A DNA stretch of 64,000 nt from positions 1 to 64,000 of the forward strand of contig AKCV02000020.1 in NCBI GenBank assembly GCA_000272025.2, read 5' to 3'. This DNA comes from Imbroritus primus. GTDB taxonomy: Bacteria > Pseudomonadota > Gammaproteobacteria > Burkholderiales > Burkholderiaceae. The position numbers and the translations under genes were made by a program. How positions within the stretch are numbered: the stretch's first letter is position 1; every line of letters starts with the position of its first letter. Shown piece by piece: positions 36,766 to 45,459 of this stretch. The notes below the pieces were generated by a model. It was not told the origin of the DNA. It did no database searches and was given only the letters and a program-made list of their open reading frames with translations.

Positions 36766-37722
36766 CTATCCTCCCAGTGCCCGCAGCACGCTCAGAAAAC
36801 CAGGGCCGGCAGTGACAATCAGGATGGCCGGCAGCAACGTCACGATCATCACCAGGGTCATCTTGACGGTCAGCTTCCCGACACGGTCTTTCAGCCGCGC
36901 GCGCCGCGTTTCCTGAAGCCGCGTGCCGAACAGCCGCAGCGGCTCCTGTACCGCGCCGCCAAACTTGTCGACCTGCATCAGCATCTGCATGAGGCTTTTC
37001 AGGTCCTCGTCCGCAAACAATGCTGCCAGGCGCTGCAGGGTTGCCTCGCGCGTACGACCACTCGCGAATTGCTGGTTGGCGCGCGTCAGTTCCGGCCCCA
37101 GCACGCGCAGCATCGGGCTGAACTCGGTGGCGATCACCTGCAGGCTCTGGTCGATGCTGAGACCCACGCCCTGCAGCAGGCGCAGCAGGTCCACCAGGAT
37201 CGGCAATTCCTCTTCCACTGCACGCGTGCGTCGCGCCACACGCTGGCGCAACAGCCACTTGGGCAACAGAAAGCCAATGGCAAAGCCGCTGAATGCCAGC
37301 AGCAACCGCTGCCCGGTCCCTGCCTCGACCAGCAGCGCCAGCGTCATCAGCACCAGAGGCAGCAATGCGCGGATGGCGGCAAACGTGGCCCGGTGGCGAG
37401 GCCCGTAGAAGCCGGCGCTGTGCAGCAGCTGGACATCTTCCGCAGTCACCAGGTGGTGCCCGATACGGCTGTCGATCCAGTGCGCGCCGACGCGCTCACC
37501 CAGCCGTTCTCCAAGGCGCTCGCCCAGACGTGAAACGGACTGGTTAAGCGTCTGCGCGCGCGGCGGTGTGTCCGGTTCCGCACCGCTCTGGCGCGCCAGG
37601 GCGCTGTCGAGCGTGCGTGCCACGCGCCGCCTGCGCAGGATGGGCACGAGCCACATGCCCAGCAGCAGGCAGCCGGCAGCGCTCAGGAAAATCAGGCTCA
37701 ACCAGGCAAGCGTCGTGCTCAT
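36766..37722 (-). CDS. tadC: TadC inner-membrane platform protein
   Basis: A 318-residue type II secretion F-domain protein with one N-terminal helix (about 4-29), two central helices (about 118-158) and a pair near the C-terminus (about 286-312). The GspF-like core contains VDLLRLLQGVGLSIDQSLQV and LMQMLMQVDKFGG. With TadB it forms the inner-membrane platform on which the TadA ATPase acts. It starts 2 bases after tadB. The repeat RLGERLGERLGERVG (about 66-80) in the linker is unusual. Confidence 0.9.
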   Translation of the reverse strand: MSTTLAWLSLIFLSAAGCLLLGMWLVPILRRRRVARTLDSALARQSGAEPDTPPRAQTLNQSVSRLGERLGERLGERVGAHWIDSRIGHHLVTAEDVQLLHSAGFYGPRHRATFAAIRALLPLVLMTLALLVEAGTGQRLLLAFSGFAIGFLLPKWLLRQRVARRTRAVEEELPILVDLLRLLQGVGLSIDQSLQVIATEFSPMLRVLGPELTRANQQFASGRTREATLQRLAALFADEDLKSLMQMLMQVDKFGGAVQEPLRLFGTRLQETRRARLKDRVGKLTVKMTLVMIVTLLPAILIVTAGPGFLSVLRALGG

Positions 37723-37724
37723 GG

Positions 37725-38648
37725 TCACACCGCCCTGCTGAGGCGATAGAGCAGCGCAGCGCCCAGCACCTGCAGACCGACCGCGCCACAAAGCAGCATG
37801 CGTCCGGTGGGATCGGCCCACATCGAGAACACGTAGCCGGGATTGGAAAGGATGATAAAGCCGCACAGGATGACCGGCAGCAGGCCCAGCACCCAGGCCG
37901 ACAGGCGGGTTTCCGAAGACAGGGCGAGCAGGTCGCGTTGCGCCTGTTCACGATCGCGCATGAAGGCGGCGGTACGTTCCATGACAATGTCGGCGCGGCC
38001 GCCATAGCGCTGCGACATGCGCAGCACGGCCGCCAGCAGTACCAGTTCCTCAATGCGGTACTGGCGCGCAATCTGGAACATGGCCTGGTCCAGGTCGGTG
38101 CCGGCGCGCTGCAACTGGACGACCTTTGCCAGGCAGGTGCGCAGCGGCGCTTCGGTCGCAGTGGCGGCACTCTGGAAGGCGGCGGGGATGCTGCTGCCGA
38201 TGGTGATCATACGCAGCACGCCATCGAGAAAGGTCGGAAGCTGCAGCCGCAGGCGTACGCCGCTACGGTCGGCGCGCTTCCAGATCCAGAACAGCGCAAT
38301 CAGCAATCCGAGCAGCAACATCACCGCTGCCGCCAGTCCGCCGCCCATCCACCACGCGAGCAAGACCACCAGCGCCAGCGGCGCGGCGCTCAGCAGGTAG
38401 AAGCGCCGTCCCGGCACGATGTCCGCGCGGGCCAGCAGATCATGCCAGGCACGCATGATGTCCGGTACGGCCTTGCGCTGCGGTACCGGCGTCTCTGTAT
38501 AACGTGCCTGCACGGCGCGCGCCTGCTCGTCGATGAAGGCGCTGGCCTGCTCGCGCGCCATGCGCGTGCGCGCCACCGCCAACAGCCACAGTGCCGCACC
38601 GGAGAGGAGCAGCACGCCGCCGAAGAGGAGCATGGCGATACTAGACAT
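37725..38648 (-). CDS. tadB: TadB inner-membrane platform protein
   Basis: A 307-residue protein with the same GspF/T2SSF core as TadC (LPTFLDGVLRMITIGSSIPA, then VLRMSQRYGGRADIVMER). Helices lie at about 3-25, 85-125 and 245-305. It pairs with TadC in the pilus base. The ATG at 38648 overlaps the tadA stop by 8 bases, so the two are coupled. The longer upstream open frame is inside tadA and is not used. Confidence 0.9.
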   Translation of the reverse strand: MSSIAMLLFGGVLLLSGAALWLLAVARTRMAREQASAFIDEQARAVQARYTETPVPQRKAVPDIMRAWHDLLARADIVPGRRFYLLSAAPLALVVLLAWWMGGGLAAAVMLLLGLLIALFWIWKRADRSGVRLRLQLPTFLDGVLRMITIGSSIPAAFQSAATATEAPLRTCLAKVVQLQRAGTDLDQAMFQIARQYRIEELVLLAAVLRMSQRYGGRADIVMERTAAFMRDREQAQRDLLALSSETRLSAWVLGLLPVILCGFIILSNPGYVFSMWADPTGRMLLCGAVGLQVLGAALLYRLSRAV

Positions 38649-39963
38649 CGAAGCGCGTATCGAACATGGAGGTGGTGGGACGCATGCGCGCCAGCTTGGG
38701 CGAATGCGGCTTGATGCCGAGCGATGTCCAGCGGTCCATCTCCTCGCCATCGGCATTGATGAGCGGTTCGTAGCGGTACAGCTCCTGCATCGACACGATG
38801 TTGTCGCCCAAGCCGGTGATCTCGGTGACCGACAGGATGCGGCGCTTGCCGCTCGACAGGCGGCCGATCTGTACGATGAAATCGATGGCGTTGGCGATCT
38901 GCCGGCGCAGGCTGACCTCGCTGCCCTGGAAACCGGCGAAGCCGGCCAGCATTTCCAGCCGGTACAGGCATTCGCGCGGCGAACTGGCGTGGATCGTGCC
39001 CATCGAGCCGTCGTGCCCTGTGCTCATGGCCTGCAGCATTTCCAGCACCTCGCCGCCGCGCACTTCGCCGACGATGATGCGGTCCGGCCGCATGCGCAGA
39101 CTGTTGCGCAGCAGGTCGCGGATCGACACGACGCCCGTGCCCTCGAAGCCGCCAGGCCGGCTTTCGAGACGCACCACATGGGGATGGTTGAGCGACAGCT
39201 CGGCTGTGTCTTCGATGGTGATGACGCGCTCCGTGTCCGGCACATGCGTGGCCAGGGCGTTGAGCAGGGACGTCTTGCCCGAACTGGTGCCGCCGCTGAC
39301 GAGAATGTTGCAGCGCGCCTTGACCGCCGCCTCGAGCAACTCGGCAATCTCGGCATTCATGGTGCCAAGCGAAAGCAGGTCTTCTGGCCGCAGTGGATCC
39401 TTGCGGAACTTGCGGATCGAAACGATGGGACCCTGCAAGGCCAGCGGCGGAATGATGACGTTGATGCGGCCGCCGTCTGGCAGGCGCGCATCGACCATCG
39501 GGTTCGATTCGTCGAGCCGCCGGCCGATCGGTGCCAGGATGCGGCGCACGATACGTAGCAGATGGCCTTGATCGGTAAAGCGCACGGGCATGCGCTCGAG
39601 CCGCCCGAAGCGCGACACGTACACGTCGAGATGGCCATTGACAAGAATGTCCTCGACCGCGGCATCGTTCAGCAGGTCCTCGATCGGGCCGAAACCCGCC
39701 AGCTCCTTGGTCAGCGCTTCGGCGACCTGGCGGATCTCCGCCTCGTTCACCGGAATGCGCTTGAGGCGGATATAGCCTTCCACCTCAAGGTCGACGAAAC
39801 GCTTGATGGCAGCGGCGGACCAGCGTCCAAACTCGGCCCCGAGCTCTTCCACGCGTGTCAGCAGGTGCTCGTGCGCGGACTCCTTGATGTCCTGGAATTC
39901 CTGCGTCGCCGCAAAGGATGTGGAGGGCGGGCCCTGGTCGGCAAATTCAATGGGCGGATTCAT
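38641..39963 (-). CDS. tadA: TadA/CpaF secretion ATPase
   Basis: A 440-residue type IV secretion/pilus ATPase that powers Flp pilus assembly. Walker A is GGTSSGKT (224-231, K230). The Asp box (TIEDTAELSLNH), Walker B region (IIVGEVRGGEVLEMLQA) and His box (TGHDGSMGTIHASSPRE) are complete, so it should be active. It lies 3 bases after tadZ. It belongs to the CpaF branch and not to the type II GspE branch. Confidence 0.95.
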   Translation of the reverse strand: MNPPIEFADQGPPSTSFAATQEFQDIKESAHEHLLTRVEELGAEFGRWSAAAIKRFVDLEVEGYIRLKRIPVNEAEIRQVAEALTKELAGFGPIEDLLNDAAVEDILVNGHLDVYVSRFGRLERMPVRFTDQGHLLRIVRRILAPIGRRLDESNPMVDARLPDGGRINVIIPPLALQGPIVSIRKFRKDPLRPEDLLSLGTMNAEIAELLEAAVKARCNILVSGGTSSGKTSLLNALATHVPDTERVITIEDTAELSLNHPHVVRLESRPGGFEGTGVVSIRDLLRNSLRMRPDRIIVGEVRGGEVLEMLQAMSTGHDGSMGTIHASSPRECLYRLEMLAGFAGFQGSEVSLRRQIANAIDFIVQIGRLSSGKRRILSVTEITGLGDNIVSMQELYRYEPLINADGEEMDRWTSLGIKPHSPKLARMRPTTSMFDTRFDV

Positions 39964-39966
39964 ACA

Positions 39967-41178
39967 TCAGTTTCCGGAGAAGGATTGGCGCAGCAGGTTG
40001 GGCAGATGGCGCGACAGTTTGGCCTTCAGTCCTTCCCGTGTTTCCGCCATGCGATAGCCAAGCGCCGCACACAGGGGATTCAGGGCCCGGACATACGGAT
40101 CGGCCGGCGCCTGTTCGGCCAGCACCGCGCCCTGGTTGGCCGAAAGCGTCAACGCTTCGCGCCGGTCGGGAACGGTGAGGACGGAGCGCAGCTCCAGCCG
40201 CTCGGCAATTGCCGCGGCATCGACGCCCAGCCGCGCGTCGTATTTCGAGATGACAAGATGAATCCCGTTGGTTTCAACTTCCCGCTTCTTGAGTTCCTGC
40301 AACAGCTCCGCCGCGGAAACGATGGCGCCCACGCTCTGGTCCGCCACGAGCAGGACTTCATCGGCTGCCTTGAGCAGGTGGGCCGTGAAATCCATATTAT
40401 TGAATCCGCCCAGATCGACAATCTGCCGCTCGAAGAAGCTGCGCAGGCGATTCATCAGCCCGAGCGCCTCCGCATAGGACACGTCCTTCATGTCGGCCAG
40501 CGCGGCTGGCAGCGGCAGCACGGCGACACCGCTGCCATGCCGTGCCAGCGCGGTCTGCGCAAACACCTTGTCGAAACGCCGCACATTGCGCACGGCATCG
40601 GCGAAACTGAAATTGGGCGACAGATTCATGTCCAAAGAACCATCGCGCGCCGGCAACCCCATGTCCATGAGCAGCAGCTCGTCATCGCCCTGGCGACGCA
40701 GCTGGCGGCGCATGTGCACCGCGAGGTTGATCGCCAGCGTGGTGGTGCCCACACCCACGCGTGCGCCAATAATCGCGGTCACGCGGCCGCTGCGTCCCGG
40801 TTCGGTCTTTTCCGCCTCGTGGGACACCCGCCGGACGGCCTGCACGGCATCGGCCGGCGCGCCGCCGATATCGATGAAGTCGCGCGCGCCGCAGCGCATG
40901 GCGCGCACCACCATGCTGGCATCCTGCGTCGTGCCCACGGCAATCAGCGGCAGGTCGGGATACAGGGCCAGGAGGCGCTCGGCAAGCTGCGCCGACTCGT
41001 CGGCCTGGGCATCCATGAAAGACAGGAACACTACGCGGGGATTGACCACGCTGACCTGTTCAACAAACTCCGCCGTGCCGGGGCATACCGCGAGCGTGCC
41101 GAGATCATGCAGCGTCGTCCCGAGCCAGGCCCGCAGCTCGGAGGACGCCGTGTTCAGGAGAAAGGCAGGGACTTTCAT
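39967..41178 (-). CDS. tadZ: TadZ/CpaE localisation ATPase with atypical P-loop
   Basis: A 403-residue protein: an atypical receiver-like domain (1-120) and a MinD/ParA-like domain from about 130. In TadZ/CpaE the pair places the pilus machine at the cell pole. The P-loop reads GARVGVGTTT (138-147) and lacks both lysines of the deviant Walker A motif (KGGxGK), as in several CpaE proteins, so nucleotide binding may be altered. Later motifs (LLLMDMGLPARDGSLD, IVDLGGFNNMD) are recognisable. Confidence 0.88.
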   Translation of the reverse strand: MKVPAFLLNTASSELRAWLGTTLHDLGTLAVCPGTAEFVEQVSVVNPRVVFLSFMDAQADESAQLAERLLALYPDLPLIAVGTTQDASMVVRAMRCGARDFIDIGGAPADAVQAVRRVSHEAEKTEPGRSGRVTAIIGARVGVGTTTLAINLAVHMRRQLRRQGDDELLLMDMGLPARDGSLDMNLSPNFSFADAVRNVRRFDKVFAQTALARHGSGVAVLPLPAALADMKDVSYAEALGLMNRLRSFFERQIVDLGGFNNMDFTAHLLKAADEVLLVADQSVGAIVSAAELLQELKKREVETNGIHLVISKYDARLGVDAAAIAERLELRSVLTVPDRREALTLSANQGAVLAEQAPADPYVRALNPLCAALGYRMAETREGLKAKLSRHLPNLLRQSFSGN

Positions 41179-41193
41179 ATGGAACTGCGCCTC

Positions 41194-42396
41194 TTATCGA
41201 GAAAATCCCGGGGCGGCTTCCTGCGCGGCCCCGCCGAGGACGAAGGTCCGCCACGTCCATGGCTCGGCCGTTGTCTTGCCGTCGCCCGGCAGCGCGCGCA
41301 TCACCGGGGCGTCGCGCGCGATCGGCTTGACCAGGTGCGGCGTCACCACGATCATCAGCTCGCGGTCTTCCTGATGAAAATTGAGACGCTTGAAAAACGT
41401 ACCGAGGATCGGCAGATCGCCCAGCAGCGGCACCTTGTCGACGTTCGAGAGCGTATTGCGGCTCACCAGCCCGCCGATGATGAAGCTCTCTCCATCGCCC
41501 AGCTCAACCGTGGTGTCGGCGCGGCGGGTGATGATGGCAGGGACGGACGCTCCATTCAGCACGATGCCGCGCGTAGCATCAAGGTCGCTGGCCTCGGGCG
41601 CGACCTTGAGGGCGATCCGGTTGGGCCCGAGCACGGTTGGCGTCACTGTCAGGCCAATACCGAACTGTTTGTATTCGATGGTGGTGGTGCCGAAGGCCTG
41701 CGGCACGGGAATCGGAATCTCGCCGCCCGCGAGGAAGGTCGCGTTCTGGCCGGATAGCGCAACCAGCGTTGGCTCCGCCAACACGCGTGCCATGCCGTTC
41801 GCCTCCAGCAGGCTCAGGTTGCTGAAGATGCCGCCGCTGATGCCTGCCACCAGATTGAAGGCGCTGCTGATGGGGGAAGTCGTGTCGACCGACAGGGACG
41901 GTCTGCGAGCCGGCGCGCCGGACATCTCGTAGCTGCGCAGGCTGCCTGGCGCAAAGCTGCCGAAGGCAAAACCCGAGCGGCTGAGAAACAGGTTGAATCC
42001 GGCTTCTTTCAGCACGGTCTTGCTGAACTCCACCACCTTCACGTCCACCTGTACGGTGTTGCTCGCGGCGATCGGCGCCGCGCCATCTACGCGCACCTGA
42101 TACTGCAGCGGCGCACCGCCGCGCGGCCAGACAATCACGCTGGTATCGCCCGTCTTCTTGCCGACCAGCAGCAGGCTGTTCGTCACGCCACCGTTCTTGA
42201 GCAGCAAGGCATCCGCGACTTCGGGATTACCGATCGCCACGCGTTCTAGCGGCCGCCCCAGGTTCAGTGTCTGCTGCGCGCCGGTGAGCAGGCTGACGTT
42301 CTGCGGCGCGCGTTCCGTGGCGGCGGGCTGCGCCATGGCGGCGGCAGAGACGAGGCAGGCAGTACAAGCAATGAGCCGTAGAACTTTCATGAGCAT
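41194..42396 (-). CDS. rcpA: RcpA/CpaC outer-membrane secretin
   Basis: A 400-residue secretin with a signal peptide (about 1-24, ending SAAAMAQ), a BON/N-domain region (LLTGAQQTLNLGRPLERVAI) and the C-terminal secretin core (EYKQFGIGLTVTPTV, VELGDGESFIIGGLVS, VPLLGDLPILGTFFK, ELMIVVTPHLV). It makes the gated channel through which the Flp pilus leaves. The start at 42396 (MLMKVLRL) is chosen at the signal peptide; MKVLRL at 42390 is equally possible. Confidence 0.92.
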   Translation of the reverse strand: MLMKVLRLIACTACLVSAAAMAQPAATERAPQNVSLLTGAQQTLNLGRPLERVAIGNPEVADALLLKNGGVTNSLLLVGKKTGDTSVIVWPRGGAPLQYQVRVDGAAPIAASNTVQVDVKVVEFSKTVLKEAGFNLFLSRSGFAFGSFAPGSLRSYEMSGAPARRPSLSVDTTSPISSAFNLVAGISGGIFSNLSLLEANGMARVLAEPTLVALSGQNATFLAGGEIPIPVPQAFGTTTIEYKQFGIGLTVTPTVLGPNRIALKVAPEASDLDATRGIVLNGASVPAIITRRADTTVELGDGESFIIGGLVSRNTLSNVDKVPLLGDLPILGTFFKRLNFHQEDRELMIVVTPHLVKPIARDAPVMRALPGDGKTTAEPWTWRTFVLGGAAQEAAPGFSR

Positions 42397-42437
42397 GGTG
42401 ACGGGTTCACATGGAAACGACGGTCGGGCAGATCGAG

Positions 42438-43373
42438 TCATTCAACACTCCGCTTGCCTGCCCGGATGACTTCGATCGTTGCGGCGGATGGTGCGGTGCC
42501 GGTCGGCCGCACAGCCGGCGCGACCGGTGCAACCGGCGGCACGACGCTGCGTGTGGCAACCGAGCCGGCCATGCCGACGAGCGCCACGCCTGCGGCTGCC
42601 CTGTCAAGCGGCTCGCGCGACGGCGGTTGCCCGGCGACCGGGGTCCGGACAGGCGACGGTGGCGCAAAGCGCCCGGCAGTGGGCTCGGCCGCATCCGCCG
42701 GATTGCGCAAGGCCAGCATCAGATGGCCGGCCTGCTGCGCAACCAATAGTTCGTTGACGTCATCGACCGGCACCGCCAGCACGGCCGTGCGGATAGGCTC
42801 GGCGCGCCGCCCTGCCGCGCCGTCCGGCGGTTGCGACGCCGCCTGGCTGATGGACTGCGGGCCATACGTCAGTACCCGTAGGCGGGAAAGCAGCAGACGC
42901 GCCTGCGTGCCGGCAATCTCCCGGTCATCGCGCTTGAGCAGGAAGAACACATCGACGAAATCCCCGGGCGCGATGCGATTGCCCACCCCGATCATTTCAT
43001 CGACATTCACTGCCACGGCGCGCTGGCCCTCTTCCACCTGTGTTGCCAGTCCCGTGGCGAGTTGCGCGTCGATCAGCGGCACGCCAACGCCCAGGCTCAC
43101 GACTGGCGCCCGCCCGACCACCTCGGTGACCTGCGCAAAAGAACCTTCAGGACGGATCGGCAACTCAACCAGCTTCAACTGGCTGGCGGTAATGGGCACG
43201 CCCGCCGGCAGCGCCTCCACCGTCACAACCACCGCATGGTGCTGGTTCGCCGTCTGCGGTGCGGCGCTGGCGGCAGGCTTGGGCGCGCGCGCGGCGTACC
43301 AGGCGCCGAAACCCAGGAGGGCAGCGAAGAACAGCAGGACGGCGGCGATGATCTTGATGTGCTGGCTGGTCAT
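42438..43373 (-). CDS. rcpC: RcpC/CpaB pilus assembly protein
   Basis: A 311-residue protein with one N-terminal helix (about 8-26), an SAF/beta-clip domain (about 50-115: VTVEALPAGVPITASQLKLV) and an RcpC domain (GQRAVAVNVDEMIGVGNRI, GDFVDVFFLL). It is thought to guide or modify the pilus near the secretin. The C-terminal 80 residues are proline-, alanine- and valine-rich and probably disordered. The ATG at 43373 is preferred over an in-frame TTG at 43388. Confidence 0.88.
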   Translation of the reverse strand: MTSQHIKIIAAVLLFFAALLGFGAWYAARAPKPAASAAPQTANQHHAVVVTVEALPAGVPITASQLKLVELPIRPEGSFAQVTEVVGRAPVVSLGVGVPLIDAQLATGLATQVEEGQRAVAVNVDEMIGVGNRIAPGDFVDVFFLLKRDDREIAGTQARLLLSRLRVLTYGPQSISQAASQPPDGAAGRRAEPIRTAVLAVPVDDVNELLVAQQAGHLMLALRNPADAAEPTAGRFAPPSPVRTPVAGQPPSREPLDRAAAGVALVGMAGSVATRSVVPPVAPVAPAVRPTGTAPSAATIEVIRAGKRSVE

Positions 43374-43432
43374 GGTAGTTGTCGTCAATCAGGGTGCGGC
43401 GCCAGCCCCATGCTGGCGGGCGCCATGTACGG

Positions 43433-43903
43433 TTAATCGGTGCCGAGCTGGCTGGTAGCCCTGGCCTGCAATTGCGCCGGCAAGGGAACGAAAACAATAT
43501 TGGGCAGGAATGGCGTGGCGCCGCCGGTCAGGTTGAATCGCAGCTGGACGGTCACACATTGGAATCCGGCCGGTGCAGTGCATGGGGCGGACGTCGCCGC
43601 CACATCGCCGCTGGCCATGCGATTGCTGATGAACGACGGCAACGCTCCACGGGCCGTGGCTTCGGCGGCGCTGACGCGCGCCGTCAACGTCGGCTGGAAC
43701 TGCAGGGCCGCGCGCGACCCCTCCATGGCAGCCATGGTCAGCGCCTGCTGAATGACGAACACCAGCCCATAGAAAATGATGCCGAGCACCACGGCCAGCA
43801 GGACCGGCAACGCCAATGCCAGTTCCAGTGCAGCAATGCCGCGCTGGTGGCGGTGCTGCCAGGCAAATACCCCAGTGGCGGCTTCCCGTCGTCGCGTGAT
43901 CAC
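43433..43903 (-). CDS. tadE: TadE-like minor pseudopilin
   Basis: A 156-residue protein with a class III-like processing site, QRG/IAALELALALPVLL: cleavage after G22 and the required Glu at +5 (E27). One hydrophobic helix (about 23-55) is followed by a periplasmic domain with two cysteines (CTAPAGFQC) that could form a disulfide. It is processed by the TadV peptidase next to it and initiates or caps the pilus. No separate tadF was found. Confidence 0.85.
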   Translation of the reverse strand: MITRRREAATGVFAWQHRHQRGIAALELALALPVLLAVVLGIIFYGLVFVIQQALTMAAMEGSRAALQFQPTLTARVSAAEATARGALPSFISNRMASGDVAATSAPCTAPAGFQCVTVQLRFNLTGGATPFLPNIVFVPLPAQLQARATSQLGTD

Positions 43904-43951
43904 GCGGTGCCCCCTTATGCGTTTCTGTTCGGCCCGTTCAAATCGGTTCGA

Positions 43952-44419
43952 TCAATGTTGTGCGGCCTCGATCCCGGGCCGCAGCCACAACAACAACAAG
44001 ATGCCGCAGCCCATGTAGGCGGCGTACGGTATGCCGCGCCCGCGCGCCGCCTGGAGCGTGCGCCCCCCCAGCGTAATCGCCAGCGCATGGAGCCCGCCGA
44101 GCACGGATGCCACGACCCAGACGATACCCAGACCAACCGGTCCGGCCAGCAGACCCGTGACGGCAAAAAACTTGGCGTCTCCCGCGCCCATCCAGCCGAG
44201 CGCATAGAACAACGCGAACACGGCCAGGCCGACCAAGGCGGAAAGTACCGCCATGTGCCACGTCAGGCCGGGCCAGAGCGGCTGGCTGACGAACAGCAGC
44301 AATGCCGCCAGCGCAGCGGTCAGCAGCACCAGGCCGTTCGGGGCACGCCGGTATCGGACGTCATACCAGATCGCAGCAAGCGCGCAGGCGGCTGTTGCCG
44401 CCTGCGTCCAGGCCAACAT
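43952..44419 (-). CDS. tadV: TadV prepilin peptidase (A24 family)
   Basis: A 155-residue polytopic protease with about five transmembrane helices. The two catalytic aspartates are D20 (IWYDVRYRRAPN) and D81 in the GxGD motif (WMGAGDAKF). It cleaves the leader of Flp and TadE. Its size fits the short TadV/CpaA group that lacks the methyltransferase domain. It lies 32 bases after flp. Confidence 0.92.
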   Translation of the reverse strand: MLAWTQAATAACALAAIWYDVRYRRAPNGLVLLTAALAALLLFVSQPLWPGLTWHMAVLSALVGLAVFALFYALGWMGAGDAKFFAVTGLLAGPVGLGIVWVVASVLGGLHALAITLGGRTLQAARGRGIPYAAYMGCGILLLLWLRPGIEAAQH

Positions 44420-44451
44420 GTTGAAGCGACTTGCGAGAGATGTGCCGGGAC

Positions 44452-44628
44452 TTACGAAGCTGTCCCGCCCAGCGCCACCAGGATCGCGTTGAACTTGGCC
44501 AGCAGCTGCGTACCGATACCGCTAACGGCAGTAATAATCACCGCGGCAATCAGGCCTGCGATCAGGCCATACTCGACAGCACTTGCGCCTTCGTCACGAC
44601 GCAGAAACTCCGACACGGCTTTTTTCAT
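44452..44628 (-). CDS. flp: Flp major pilin
   Basis: A 58-residue Flp-type IVb pilin. The leader MKKAVSEFLRRDEG is cut after G14, giving ASAVEYGLIAGLI with Glu at +5 and Tyr at +6, the Flp motif. The mature protein is one hydrophobic helix plus a short tail. A GGGGG ribosome site precedes the ATG at 44628. It is the first gene of the pilus operon, with a sigma-70-like promoter about 135-160 bases upstream. Confidence 0.95.
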   Translation of the reverse strand: MKKAVSEFLRRDEGASAVEYGLIAGLIAAVIITAVSGIGTQLLAKFNAILVALGGTAS

Positions 44629-44761
44629 GATAAACCCCCGATTTAGATAGCAGCCAACGGCAAGAAAGGCCCGCCTATTGCGGACCAAAACGCGCAAGTA
44701 CAGCAGATCGGGAAGCGTGGTGAACTTTTTTCCACCTTCCCGAATTTTTATACTTTTTTAA

Positions 44762-44789
44762 ATAATACTGCCTCTTAGTCGTTTGACAA
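44762..44789 (-). promoter_or_regulatory. Sigma-70-like promoter of the flp-tad operon
   Basis: On the minus strand TTGTCA (44789-44784) and TATTAT (44767-44762) are 16 bases apart, each 5 of 6 to consensus. The predicted transcript starts near 44755, leaving a leader of about 125 bases before flp. Confidence 0.55.
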
Positions 44790-44912
44790 CCCCTTGTACA
44801 TTTTCCTGTCGCGCCACACCCTACTTTAGAGGGATAAAATAGATAGCTGACGTGGTAAACCCGCATTCGCGGTTATGTATGTGATCACATATGCCTGTGC
44901 AATCCGGAATAA

Positions 44913-44952
44913 ATAAAAAGGCACGTGGGCGACGGGACGCACCCACGTGCCT
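44913..44952 (-). terminator. Strong minus-strand terminator without an annotated upstream gene
   Basis: AGGCACGTGGG and CCCACGTGCCT form a perfect 11-bp stem around a 12-base loop. Read on the minus strand it is followed by TTTTTATTTATT. It would stop a transcript coming from the right, where no minus-strand gene is recognised, and so insulate the flp promoter. Confidence 0.8.
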
Positions 44953-44982
44953 GCAAACCGAAGAGCAGCTCATCCACACAAG

Positions 44983-45015
44983 GAAATACCCCCACTATCG
45001 TTGGGTATTTCTTTT
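44983..45015 (+). terminator. Plus-strand terminator without an annotated upstream gene
   Basis: GAAATACCC and GGGTATTTC form a perfect 9-bp stem with an 11-base loop and are followed by TTTT. It would stop a plus-strand transcript starting between flp and this point. Confidence 0.65.
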
Positions 45016-45260
45016 CCCGCAGCGCAATATCACAGGAAACCGACATCGCCGGCTTTCACAGCAAAATGTGGGCCAGGCTACCAAGTTGGCTCAGAGAGGA
45101 CGTCAGCGCTCTGATCAAAATCTTTTGAAGATCAGATCTTAGATATTCTTATTTCTGTATTTTTATCTAGTTCATTGATTTAAAAGACTTTTATTTCTGA
45201 TCTCGCCCACGCCTGCACAATGTCGAGGGCTTGCCAAGGAGATGTTCAGAGATCACTTTT

Positions 45261-45298
45261 GTTACCCCACGTTACGTAACACGAAACATCTGCGTAAC
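45261..45298. promoter_or_regulatory. GTTAC repeats, candidate enhancer for the sigma-54 promoter
   Basis: GTTAC (45261-45265), the palindrome GTTACGTAAC (45271-45280) and GTAAC (45294-45298) cluster about 150-180 bases upstream of the sigma-54 promoter, a normal distance for an activator site. Confidence 0.5.
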
Positions 45299-45443
45299 GC
45301 TCCACGCGAAGAAAGTCCTGCAATATGCCCGACCTCCCCTGAAATCCAGATTACCGGCCAGGCCGCGCCCACGTTAGCTTCGACATGGTTATTCCACCCG
45401 CGATTTCCAGCATTTTCCGAAATTTGTAACGTCGTTAAATTGC

Positions 45444-45459
45444 TGGCACAGCGTTTGCA
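45444..45459 (+). promoter_or_regulatory. Sigma-54 promoter of the repeat-lipoprotein/tpsB operon
   Basis: TGGCACAGCGTTTGCA has the -24 GG and -12 GC with exact spacing and matches TGGCAC-N5-TTGCA throughout. Transcription should start near 45470, about 58 bases before the ATG at 45528. Confidence 0.85.

Noticed and set aside
39562-41757. 731-codon plus-strand open frame opposite tadA, tadZ and rcpA
   Set aside because: It spans three well-supported genes on the other strand and has shadow composition (His, Gln, Arg) with no recognisable fold.
44784-44820. Sigma-54 promoter for flp at TGGCGCG on the minus strand
   Set aside because: The -12 GC is missing at the required distance; a sigma-70 pair nearby fits better.
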